In this document: positions 45,880-55,283 of the stretch, piece by piece
Layout of the letters: every line of letters begins with the position of its first letter
Numbering within the stretch: position 1 is the stretch's first letter
NCBI RefSeq assembly: GCF_000699445.3
Contig: NC_067196.1
Span: 84,744,364-84,808,363, forward strand
Reading direction: 5' to 3'
Length of the DNA stretch: 64,000 bases
From: Schistosoma haematobium
Lineage: Eukaryota; Platyhelminthes; Trematoda; Strigeidida; Schistosomatidae
The notes under the pieces: model-generated
Databases searched by the model: none
The model's input: the letters and a program-made list of their open reading frames with translations, nothing else
What the model was told of the DNA's origin: nothing
Program-made: the position numbers and the translations under genes

Positions 45880-47074
45880 GCGTAAGGATCGATCGTGTAA
45901 CGACCGAATTGCAACACTACGGCTCATTGTGGAACAATCAATTGAATGGAATTCATCACTCTACATCAACTTCATTAACTACGAGAAAGAGTTTGATAGC
46001 GTGGACAGGACAACACTATGGAGGCTTCTTCTACACTACGGCATGCCTGAAAAGATGGTCAATAACATACGGAATTCAAATGATGGATTAAACTACAAAA
46101 TCGTACATGGAGGACAACTGACAGACTCGTTTGAATTATAGACCAGTGTCAGACAAGGTTGCTTACTCTCACCCTTTCTCTTTCTACTGCTGATCGACTG
46201 GATCATGAAGACGTCAACATCTGAGAGGAAGCATGGGATACAGTGGACAGCTAGAATGCAGATGGACGATCTAGACTTCGCACAGAATTTGGCTCTTCTA
46301 TCGCACGCACAACAACAAATAAAGGAGAAGATAGCCAGTGTAGTAGCAGTCTCTGCAACAGTAAGCCTCAACATACACAAAGGGAAAAGCAAGATTCTCC
46401 GATACAACACAGCATGCACCAATCCAATCACACTTGATGGAGAAGATTTGGAAGATGTAAAACCCTTTAAATATCTGGGCAGCATCATTGATGAACACAA
46501 TGGACATGATGCACATGTGAAGGCACGGATCGGTAAGGCAAGACCAGAATATTTACAATTGAAGAATATCTGGGACTCAGAACAATTGTCCACAAGCCAA
46601 CACCATTGTCAGAATTCTCAATACAAATGTCAACACAGTTCTACTATATGGGGCAGAAACCAGGAGAACTACGAAAGCCATCATCCAGAAGATACAGGTG
46701 TTTATTAACAGTTGTCTACGCAAAATACTTCGGATCTTTCGGCCAGACACTATCAGCAACAACCTACTGTGGGAGAGAACAAACCATATCCCAGCGGAGG
46801 ACGAAATCAGGAGGAAGCACTGGAAGTGGATAGGACACACGTTGAGGGAAGCACGCAACTGAGTCACAGGGTAAACTCTCACATGGAATCTTCAAAGCCA
46901 AAGGAGGAGTAGAGGAAGACGGAAGAACATATTACTTTGAGAAACGGAGTCAGACATGAGAAGAATGAACAAAAAGGAAGGCAGAGTGGGACAGAGTGTG
47001 TTGGAGAATGCTGGTCGATGGCTTATGCTCCATTGGAGGCAACAGGCGTAAGTAAGTAAATAAATAAATAAAAC
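45880..47074 (+). mobile_element. LINE-A (RTE-like) reverse-transcriptase half and 3' end
   Basis: Frames read IEWNSSLYINFINYEKEFDS, VDRTTLWRLLLHYGMPEKMV, then SVRQGCLLSPFLFLLLIDWI, DDLDFAQNLALLSH, FKYLGSIIDEHNGHDAHVKA. These are reverse-transcriptase blocks in the right order. The catalytic motif, normally F-A-D-D, has become FAQN, which removes both aspartates. A stop interrupts before SVRQG and frameshifts follow 46600. It ends in GTAAGTAAGTAAATAAATAA, the short tandem 3' tail of the family. 5'-truncated and dead. Confidence 0.85.
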
Positions 47075-47274
47075 CTATCGTTTTCCAACATATCCAATAT
47101 TTCATAAGTAATAATACTCCGAAATCTCACAATGTAAAAACAGTGAATGACCTGTATGGTTAAACTATTTTAAATTCAATAGTTACTATCTATCAATAAC
47201 ATTGATTGTTATTTGAACCCGGATTGTAAACTTATTCAAGTTGAAAATATAATTAGTTAGAATACAATCATGGA

Positions 47275-47565
47275 ATTATATCCACTTGTATCTTCCCATT
47301 TTTATTTAGGACTACAATTGACCAGTCTCTTGTTCGCATATGTTCATCTTGTGCGGACTGCCTCGATATTGCCTGAAGCCACAAGCGTTGTAAGCAAAGA
47401 TGGATAGCAACTAGCAGTGGAATCCAAAACGCGCTTTTCGTCCTATTTGGCACTCCTCAACTGGATGTACCTGCATCTCAGAGTTGATGTTCACTCCGGG
47501 ACTCAAACCCAATACCGTTCGCTTTAAACACCATCGCGCTATCTATTTAGTTACTGAGTCCTGAT
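47275..47565 (-). repeat. Sm-alpha-type SINE, full layout
   Basis: The minus strand runs ATCAGGACTCAGTAACTAAA (A-box region), GGTATTGGGTTTGAGTCCC (B box), ACATCCAGTTGAGGAGTGCC, AAATAGGACGAAAAGCGCG, TGGATTCCACTGCTAGTTGC and the 3' part to GGGAAGATACAAG. Head, hammerhead and tail are all present. C of CTGAGGA is T, and the cleavage triplet GTC is GTT, so cleavage is doubtful. Confidence 0.75.
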
Positions 47566-48057
47566 AGAGTTATTTGATAACATACTTAAAATACTTAAAA
47601 TACTGCCAAGTCTTCTACAATGAATTAATTAGTATAAATTACAATAATCTAAACTGCTCTTAATGAAATTTCTCATGAATGTAATCAATAAATTTAATCT
47701 TTATTTATTCATATTACCATGTAATGAGTTATATGATAAATGACATATTTGAATGAATCTTTCTTTTTCTGAAGATATCTCTTCACATAGTAACATAGAT
47801 TCTATCAAAAGATCAATTTTAGAAGAAAATAATAATAATAAAGAAATAATGGAGGATTGTCATAGAAACAATTTCGTTTATACGAATAAAGGAAAACAAA
47901 ATGTTTTTGTAATGAAATTTTTTGTGCTTAGTTTATTGTATCTCAATGTCATAACTAATTTATTTATCAGTTAATTGAAAAGAAAGTTGATAAATTCAGA
48001 TGAATCGAAATGATTTTCGAGTTGTACAGTTAAACTTATCATTTTAGTATTTCAATA

Positions 48058-48385
48058 GTTGAAATCATGAGTCAATTGAAGCTAGACCAACATGGAAAAC
48101 CTGCAAGCACTGGACGGCCATTACGTTCTAGTATGGGACTTCTCAGAAATGTGCATCCACGATCCCGCCCCCCCCGCGAGATTCGAACGCAGGACCTATC
48201 TGTTTAGCACGCGAGCGCTTAACCATTAGACCGCTGAGCCGGCACCCAACGGTGTCAATATCTAACTTCACTTAATCCACGAAATTGAGCGACACATTCA
48301 CCATTGTCATCAGTGAGCTGATATCTCACAACAGACCTGGTTGAACTCCACTGGTCATGGCTTCTCACTAGAACTCCAGGAAATG
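48058..48385 (-). repeat. Hammerhead-SINE, minus copy of an inverted pair
   Basis: Tail ATCATGAGTCAATTGAAGCT and AAACCTGCAAGCACTGGACG, B box GATTCGAACGCAGGACC, head ACGGTGTCAATATCTAACTT. On the minus strand the core is CTGAGAA and GTAA, so the ribozyme is broken. A plus copy starts directly after it, giving a head-to-head pair. Confidence 0.7.
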
Positions 48386-48870
48386 CCTCTTGAAGTCAGA
48401 CTGATAAGTCCTGGGTTCGAATCTCGTAGAAGGTGGGATCGTGGACACGCATATCTGAGGAGTCCCATACTAGGACGAAACAGCCGTCCAGTGCTTCTTT
48501 TATGACCTGTGCATACATATATTATGTATATGAAGCGAATGAAACAGAGCAGAGCAAAATGACACGCAGGAAAGCCAACTCCATTTTAGTCAAGCGTTAC
48601 TCAATATTTATAGTCAAACAAAATAAAGCTACAGACATGTGATTAATGGAATAAAAAGGGCACACACATATACGCTCATATAAAAACAATCAAGACTGAC
48701 ATGCGAATAATTGACAAGGTCAAAATATGACTCAAGTAGAATGAATAGAATGGTTCGTCCAAAAACTAGAATAAGGTATATGTGCTTAAAATAATGACTG
48801 AAACTACACTTCCACGTTTTCCGTGGTGAACAAGCTTCAATTGACTCATGATTTCAACTATTGAATTTAC
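48386..48870 (+). repeat. Hammerhead-SINE, plus copy, split by an insertion
   Basis: GACTGATAAGTCCTGGGTTC (B box), then CTGAGGAGTCCCATACTAGG, ACGAAACAGCCGTCCAGTGC. It resumes after a 311-bp insertion with CACGTTTTCCGTGGTGAACA and GCTTCAATTGACTCATGATT. The core is intact, but the 5' strand of stem I (GCATAT in place of GCACTG) no longer pairs. Confidence 0.75.
48498..48808. mobile_element. 311-bp insertion with 4-bp duplication in a SINE
   Basis: CTTC at 48494-48497 is repeated at 48809-48812, on either side of sequence absent from all other copies of this SINE. The reverse strand begins TGTAGTTTC, like the left end of the solo LTR at 49209 (TGTAGTGAC), though the other end does not finish in CA. 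The similar stretch at 41350-41540 shows it is a repeat. Confidence 0.5.
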
Positions 48871-49138
48871 TAAAATCTCCACAAAACCCCTTCTAATATT
48901 TTATTATTGTTTCAGAATGTTGAGTTATGTGAAATCATTTGTATTGTACCTTCTAGAAATCATCTGGTATGTTCTTCAATCTGAACTATCTTCTCGACCA
49001 GGTTCCAAATGTTCTGCCAACGTTGTTCTTTCGATCCATTGAAGCTCTTCACTCTCTCCAACAACTCTTGAAACTTCAACACCACTTACAAGCATCTTTG
49101 AGAGTAGCGTTCATTACATTTTTACTATCTGTCATCTA

Positions 49139-49705
49139 GATAGCAACTGGGAGCAACTTAAACGGATTGTCCAGGATAGAGTTGGATGGACAATGCTGGT
49201 GAGAGGTCTGTAGTGACTCACATTTATCACGAGAACACGACTGGTTTAATAGAAACAATTATTCTTATAACCAACTGTACCAGTGCTTGTTTTAATGTGC
49301 TTTTGTTTGACTGTGCTAATGACAGCTTTATTTTGCTTCCATTCTTTTACTTACACTTCGATTGTAACTTCGCGCGAATTCGGTTACCTTCTGTAACCAA
49401 GGTTGTATCCTGGCACGATCTCGGTATCCTTTCGATGCCACGAGATCGCCAGCAAATATACACCTCGACTTGGTCCATTAACTGTCTTCTGATATTTGGC
49501 TTCTCGGGGATTTCATGGATTTATTTGGTTACGTCCAACCTTCGCCTTCTGATTGATTTGGCACGTGTTTCTTTGTAGCGGTGTTCACAGTTAATCTCAA
49601 CTCGACGCCACGCTACAATTGGTAATCCCAATCAGACTACAGGTCTTTGCTCCTCCACAAGGGGTAACAAGCGTAAATAAATAAGTGTGTAAGTAACTAA
49701 GGCCT
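49139..49705 (+). mobile_element. LINE-A 3' end split by a solo LTR
   Basis: 49139-49208 reads AGCAACTGGGAGCAACTTAA...GTTGGATGGACAATGCTGG. 49642-49705 continues GGTCTTTGCTCCTCCACAAG, GGGTAACAAGCGTAAATAAA. Joined without the insertion, the order matches the LINE-A 3' ends at 58975 and 62580. Confidence 0.75.
49209..49641. mobile_element. Solo LTR, 433 bp, with target-site duplication
   Basis: Ends TGTAGT...ACTACA form a perfect 6-bp inverted terminal repeat. GGTC at 49205-49208 is repeated at 49642-49645. The flanks are one continuous LINE 3' end without the insert, so the boundaries are exact. Four-bp duplications and TGTAG...CTACA ends fit Ty3/Gypsy elements of the CsRn1/Boudicca group known from flukes. 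No internal retroviral-like genes remain, so LTR-LTR recombination is the likely origin. The 130-codon open frame at 49186-49578 crosses the LTR edge and is not a gene. Confidence 0.8.
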
Positions 49706-49904
49706 ATTAAGTCATAGTGTCAGCATTGATTTATTAACTTTTAAATGGTCAAGATTAAAAAGCGACACTCATTTCTTCCACTTTAGGGATTCAGAGACTG
49801 ACTATCAATGACCAATAGTTTACACTACGTCAATTTGGCTAAAATATGACCATTTACGATAAAAATTTCGCATATACTCAGTCGTGCTAGAAATCGTTCA
49901 AGAT

Positions 49905-50180
49905 GCATGATCCCGCGCGCGAACGCTTAACATCTATACCGTTGGACTGATATTCGATGGTGTTAATGTCTAACCTCAACTAATCCACGAAATTGAGCAA
50001 CATATCAACCATTGTCTCCAGTGAGTCACTATCTCACAACAGACCCAGTTGAACTTTACTGGTCACTGGATCGTGGATACTTACTGCTGAGGAATCCAAC
50101 AATAGGACAAAACGACCGCCCATTGCTTCTAGGTTTTCCATGTTGGTCTAGCTTCAATTGACTCATTATCTCAACTAGTA
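49905..50180 (+). repeat. Rearranged hammerhead-SINE: minus head joined to plus tail
   Basis: 49905-50068 is the head region in minus orientation (CGAACGCTTAACATCTATAC to GTTGAACTTTACTGGTCAC). From 50069 it turns to the plus tail (TGGATCGTGGATACTTACTG, CTGAGGAATCC, AGGACAAAACGACCGCCC). The ribozyme is damaged at GAAA. The minus/plus join resembles the pair at 48058-48870 after a deletion. Confidence 0.6.
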
Positions 50181-51990
50181 AAAATACAAATTTGTGCCAA
50201 TCTTTCTGCCTACTAATAAGTAGTAACATGGTATTTCTCATTTTTTAAATCTTATAAAAACCTCGTTTTTTAGTTAGTGAAGGTACTTAAAGTGAAATAA
50301 ATATTCAGTAATACAAGCTGGTCAGCTATTACTAAATTGATTTTCAATATCTATCATCGTCAAACAACATAGAATCATGTGTTATTTGAGTAAAGTTAGC
50401 ACTCTTAATTCTATTACTCATCTAATATTCATGACCCTATCCGAACATTCAATTGAAAAACAAAATTTCCTTACAGTCTACTTTTTAATACTGACTTTAC
50501 AAGAAATAAATAAACATTTATTTAACGACTGCAATTACTGACATCTTTGATTGTGGATCAACGACGGAATAATGATATACAGGTATATTCTAATGAAGGA
50601 AACTAATTCAATAAAAGTTTGCTACCATTAAGAATTAAATAAGATTGAAACTAGTTATCAGTCATGAACAAATTAGTGTAGATATCTCATATATCTGAAG
50701 CTTAGATTTACTGTTCATAAATCGTACTATGAATATGGATTTGGATGTCATGAGGAGAATTTTCCTCTCAAGAGTAAATGTAAAGTTTGTTGACGATTGC
50801 AAAATAGAGCATCATTTTATATTGACTACCTCCAGCTATATAATATTTTAACATAGTGCATGGAACTTTCATTCACTTAGATGGAAAGACACATTACAGA
50901 ATGAATGATAAGATCTTATCGCTACTAAGGTCTAGACAAAATGGTTAATAAATGTATATACAGAAAGTTCGTTGAAAGTAGATCAGCTGATCAGTGGTGA
51001 TATCTCAGATCTTGACACTAATTACTTATTAGTGCAGTTGTATTAAGAATAGGTTTGTCGATATCATTTCTTGATGTTATTCATAAACCTATTTTCTATA
51101 CAGATTTCAGCACTGATTTATATCATAAACATATCCATGATATAATTAGCTAATCTTCGTTAACTATTTATCATTACGATAATTACACATTATTTCTATA
51201 TTTAAATCTATTTAGAATTTAAAAAATACCAGAGGTCAGTAGACGATAAGAATATAGTGTGTTAATAAGCATTCTAACAGTATATAATAGGTTAAAGTAT
51301 TCTTATCTGGTAGTGACTAATCGAAAACTGACTTCACCTACATACTAAAATCAAAATATATTTACGCAAATGTAATTTGTATACAAATTACATTGTATCT
51401 GATTGATGACGAACTATAGAAACTCTTGGTTGAGATCTTGTGCTACCAATCACTCATCATAACCAAGATGAATGAGATTATAGCGACTATCCTACAACCA
51501 ATTTCGATCATGGTTAATTTTGGTTAAGCCCTTTTATTAACTTACTTAACAGACAATGTTATTTGAACAGTAACATTTCGCATATTTCTTTGTACCGTCA
51601 TGATCACCAGAGCATATAACAGACTCTAACTAAAATGTTGATTGTTTAAATATCACTCGATGATTCATCCTCTTCCCTATGTATATATGTACTCAAATCC
51701 TATCATTAGTTCTTGCTCTGCCTTGCTTCACCTTATGCAATTTACCCATAAATTTGCCTATGTAATTGCTCGTATATACTTATTTAGATCTCCGCTTCAA
51801 ATTTACTCGATGTACTTATAGCTTTGTGATCTGCGCTATCTGTTAATAAACTGTAGTTACCACTTCTCATTGCTTTTTAATTTTAAACACCGTTGAGATT
51901 TATGATTATAACAGTTATCAAAGTGATCGCTGAACGAAGTAAAGCCACTACAAATTAATGCTTTTGATAGCACCTGAAATTATATATATA
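50181..51990. other. AT-rich DNA without recognised features
   Basis: No gene, repeat or RNA that I can support. A short AT run is at 51980-51996. Confidence 0.6.
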
Positions 51991-51996
51991 TATATA

Positions 51997-52658
51997 TTAG
52001 TTCTTTCAATTATCTTGGTATCACCTTTTCCTCTGATCTCTCTTGGTCTTCCCATGTTTTATTGTTATCGAAGGTTTTCCGTCTGACTTACTACATAAAG
52101 AGATTGCATGCTCTTGGAATTACTCGTCATTTACTCTTACAATTTATCAATTCTTGCATATTACCTATTATTCTTTACTGTTCTCCATTATTCTTTCCCG
52201 GGCTTTTGAGAAAAGACTGCTGTATTGCGGAGAGTGCTGAAGGCAGTTAGCAAGATGTGTGGTGAATCTTTCGAGATCATAATTAATATGGTTGTAGATA
52301 GACATCTGAAGTCATGCAAACTCCTAGCAGGTGTTATTTTATCAGATACCAACCATCCCCTTCACTCATATCTTTCTCCTTGTATATCCATGCACGCAAG
52401 CAAAAGTATAAAAGTTCTATAATACCTTACCTAGCAAATATACTCTGTGACGAACAGGTTGTTAGAGTTAACCTAATCAATAACCTGTATTTTTAACATG
52501 TCTCTGACTTGAAAAGTCGTACAGTTTTTCGGGCTTTTTTCAAACCCTTTTTTTACCCCTTCTTTTATCTTTGTTACTGTTTTTTTGCGTAAGTAACTTG
52601 TTGAAATACCCTGTGCTGAGAATTCTATATTGTACCAAAATATAATACTGAATAAAGC

Positions 52659-52693
<35 letters not shown>

Positions 52694-52695
52694 TT
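51997..52695 (+). mobile_element. CR1-like LINE reverse-transcriptase C-terminus and 3' tail
   Basis: Across three frames: FNYLGITFSSDLSWS, SKVFRLTYYIKRLHALGITR, LLLQFINSCILPIILYCSPL, LRRVLKAVSKMCGESFEIII, RHLKSCKLLAGVILSDTNHP, then IPYLANILCDEQVVRVNLI. This is the thumb and C-terminal region of CR1/jockey-like LINEs (compare schistosome SR1). The 3' end carries AATAAAGCC and a (TAA)n tail from about 52662. Several frameshifts: dead. Confidence 0.7.
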
Positions 52696-53269
52696 AAAAT
52701 CAATAAATTGGTAATCATTAGAATTAGTTATGTAATATATCATCAATTTTAAAAGTTGTGATCATTTCACTAACATTAAAAAGATTGTTATACCCCAAAT
52801 AAGCATGAGGAATGGTAACTTTTGGGATCGTATAATTGTTAAATAACTAAACTATACATATTCATGTCCCTCTTATTATGAGTTTTATTTTGACCTATGA
52901 ACTATTATTTTACGATTTACCATTCTTGTATTATTCCCTGTCTGTTAATCACTAACTCCCTCATTCACAGCCACTTTTGGCCAAATATTGTACAAATGTT
53001 ATTTTCTATTTTATGGTACGTTATGGTCTGTTTGATCGGTATATAAACCCAGTATGTTTGAAATATAATGATTCATACTGCAGAGGCTGAGATTGGTGTT
53101 CTGGGCTTAACTGACTGGGCTAGACAGGAAGCAGGACCGATAAGTACTCTAGACTGCTCGTACGGGTTTTACGCGTCATTGGTTCGATCGATGATTCACT
53201 GCTCTCTAATTGGCGGTATCATTACGTTATACATTAACAGGGCACACAGTCCACAAGTTATAACAGAGA

Positions 53270-53390
53270 GAGAAAGAGATGGTGAAAAAGATTTGTAGCT
53301 CAGGTGGATTTTTATTTTGATGGAGTTTTGTTCTCTAAGCTGAATGGTTTGATAAGAGAGAGAGCGAGAAATGATTCCAAACACGAATCG
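53270..53390 (+). repeat. Penelope-like terminal-repeat fragment
   Basis: GATTTGTAGCTCAGGTGGAT and GATGGAGTTTTGTTCTCTAA, GCTGAATGGTTTG match the start of the 39961 arm, then it breaks off into a GA-rich run. Confidence 0.55.
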
Positions 53391-53934
53391 TTCACTGTAG
53401 TAAAATGTATAAGATAACCTAAAGTATAATTTATAATTGACTAAATAATAAATCTTGACTCAAGTCAAAGTACATATTAGTTACACAAAGAAACAATCTC
53501 ATAATCCCATAGAACTGGATAGACTTCAAATTAAATCAGCAATAGTAGTTCATACCATTTTCAACAACCACCAAATCGATTTCAAAAATATCAAAATATT
53601 ACAAAAAGATTTCTTCCAATCTCAAAGAAGGGAGAGTAGTTGAAGTGTTCCATATAGTGCTCAATCTTACTGCTCTCCATAGAATTGAAGGCCTTACTAT
53701 ACATCCTACTTGAACTATCTATCCTAGCCACCTAGTTAAATATTATTTACAATTCACACTATTATCTTACAAATTAAACTCTATACTTTCTCACCATAAA
53801 GGTCATAATTTTACGTCCCTAACTGTGCACACATACACGCATATAAATTTATATACATGTCGCTTATAAATCACCTTGACCGAAATGACATGACATTGAT
53901 TCGTCCAGACCTGTTTTTAATTCATCATATAATT

Positions 53935-54045
53935 TCAATGGTTGAGATCATGAGTCAATTGATGTTAGACCACTATGGAAAACCTGGAAGTACTGGACGG
54001 CTGTTTCGTCCTATTGTGGGACCCTTCAGCAGTGTGCATCGAGCG
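53935..54045 (-). repeat. Hammerhead-SINE tail, minus copy
   Basis: ATCATGAGTCAATTGATGTT, TGGAAAACCTGGAAGTACTG, GGACGGCTGTTTCGTCCTAT. On the minus strand the core reads CTGAAGG, a change at the last A of CTGAnGA, with GAAA and GTC kept. The head is missing. Confidence 0.65.
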
Positions 54046-54544
54046 AAGAAATTTCTTCTCTCGATTCGTTCCTTCTTTATTTACCAAATGTCGAAATGGG
54101 AATTTTCAGTATATTATCAATAAGACTGTACAGCTTCAATAAATCACAACTTAAAATTAGATTTCCGTCATTCGTGTGTCAAAGATTTTCCAGTCTTATT
54201 ATCGAATTACTTTTTTTCGTTCCTCTCTCTCTCACTCTCTAATCTTTGCCAGATACATCATTCATAGAGAATAAAGTGATGAAGATCAAACGAGAACCCA
54301 TGGAATACATCAAATTTATATCAATAGTTATCATAACTAATTCAATTATACAATTTTGAGAATGAAATTCACCACAAGGAGATCTTTGCACCATATCATA
54401 TTTTGTATCTTTCCCTTCTATTTATTATCACTATCTGTTATGTTCAAAATGTGTTAGTTTATTAGAAAAGAGCAAACAATATAAATGAATGAAAAGTTAA
54501 TTGAATCGGTTAATTCATTATTATTATTGTAAATCTATTAAATT

Positions 54545-54665
54545 ATTGATTATGGTGGAGTTTTGTTCTCTGAGCTGGATGGTTTGGTCGTGGAGCTTTC
54601 ATCGTTCTTCTGAACGACATCATCAACATAAACTCCACCTGAGCTACAAATCTTCTCCACCATCT
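54545..54665 (-). repeat. Penelope-like terminal-repeat foldback
   Basis: GGTGGAGTTTTGTTCTCTGA, GGTCGTGGAGCTTTCATCGT, TCTTCTGAACGACATCATCA, then ACTCCACCTGAGCTACAAAT and CTTCTCCACCATC. The internal TTGATGATGTCGTTC...GATGAAAG hairpin is kept on the minus strand, but CTGATGA is TTGATGA. Confidence 0.55.
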
Positions 54666-55164
54666 CAAATTATTGATTAATTTATGTCATATACTTCTAA
54701 TCTAATCCGTATTGAAATTTTACCCTTGTCCAAATCATTAAATGATGTATAGCCTAATGTAATTTTTGATTATTTTATTGATTAGTAGTTAATCTATTTT
54801 TGGCATATAGTAAAGTTTTTGTTTATGAATATTACCTACTTTTATGTTGAATAGTATAACCCTTTATCCAGTTATAATAATCAGTCATATCAGTATTTTG
54901 TTCAAGTGATAACAATCAGTATCACTTTTTAAATGGCTACATGTAAATTGTAGAACTTGAAGAGAATTTAATTGAAAACAATATTTTTCATTTTGATTTG
55001 ATCAAGTTATCATCATTCATTCTTTTATTCATTCATCATTTCATAGTATCACTTCAACTATATACATCAGGCTAATAACCATTAATCGTAATTGGTTAAT
55101 ATTCAGAATCTTTCTAATGATCAGTATAGAGTTGAGGAGATTGTTGAGTTTTTATCGAGATAAA

Positions 55165-55283
55165 AAAAACTGATCATTGAAAACCTAGAAGCACTGGATG
55201 GCCGTTTCGTCCTAATATGGAACTCCTCAGCAATGTACAGTCACGATACTACACGAAGAATCCGGACCCAGCACCTACGGTCT
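55165..55283 (-). repeat. Hammerhead-SINE, minus copy
   Basis: AAACCTAGAAGCACTGGATG, GCCGTTTCGTCCTAATATGG, AACTCCTCAGCAATGTACAG, then GGACCCAGCACCTACGG (B-box side). The LINE-A copy begins where this ends. The ribozyme at 55191-55237 is well kept. Confidence 0.7.
55191..55237 (-). ncRNA. Hammerhead ribozyme-like core, well preserved
   Basis: Minus strand in order: CATTG (stem I), CTGAGGA, GTTCC...GGAC stem II, GAAA, CGG/CCA minimal stem III, triplet ATC, CAGTG (stem I). Stem I has five pairs including one G-U. ATC is an allowed NUH cleavage site. Inferred from pattern only. Confidence 0.5.

Noticed and set aside
46093..46593. 166-codon minus-strand open frame
   Set aside because: Shadow of the plus-strand LINE-A reverse transcriptase, which has recognisable family motifs.
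49186..49578. 130-codon open frame with hydrophobic segments
   Set aside because: It starts in a LINE end and runs into the solo LTR, so it crosses an insertion boundary and cannot be an old gene.
52473..52746. Minus-strand frames with long isoleucine/leucine runs
   Set aside because: Translation of the TAA microsatellite tail of the CR1-like LINE.
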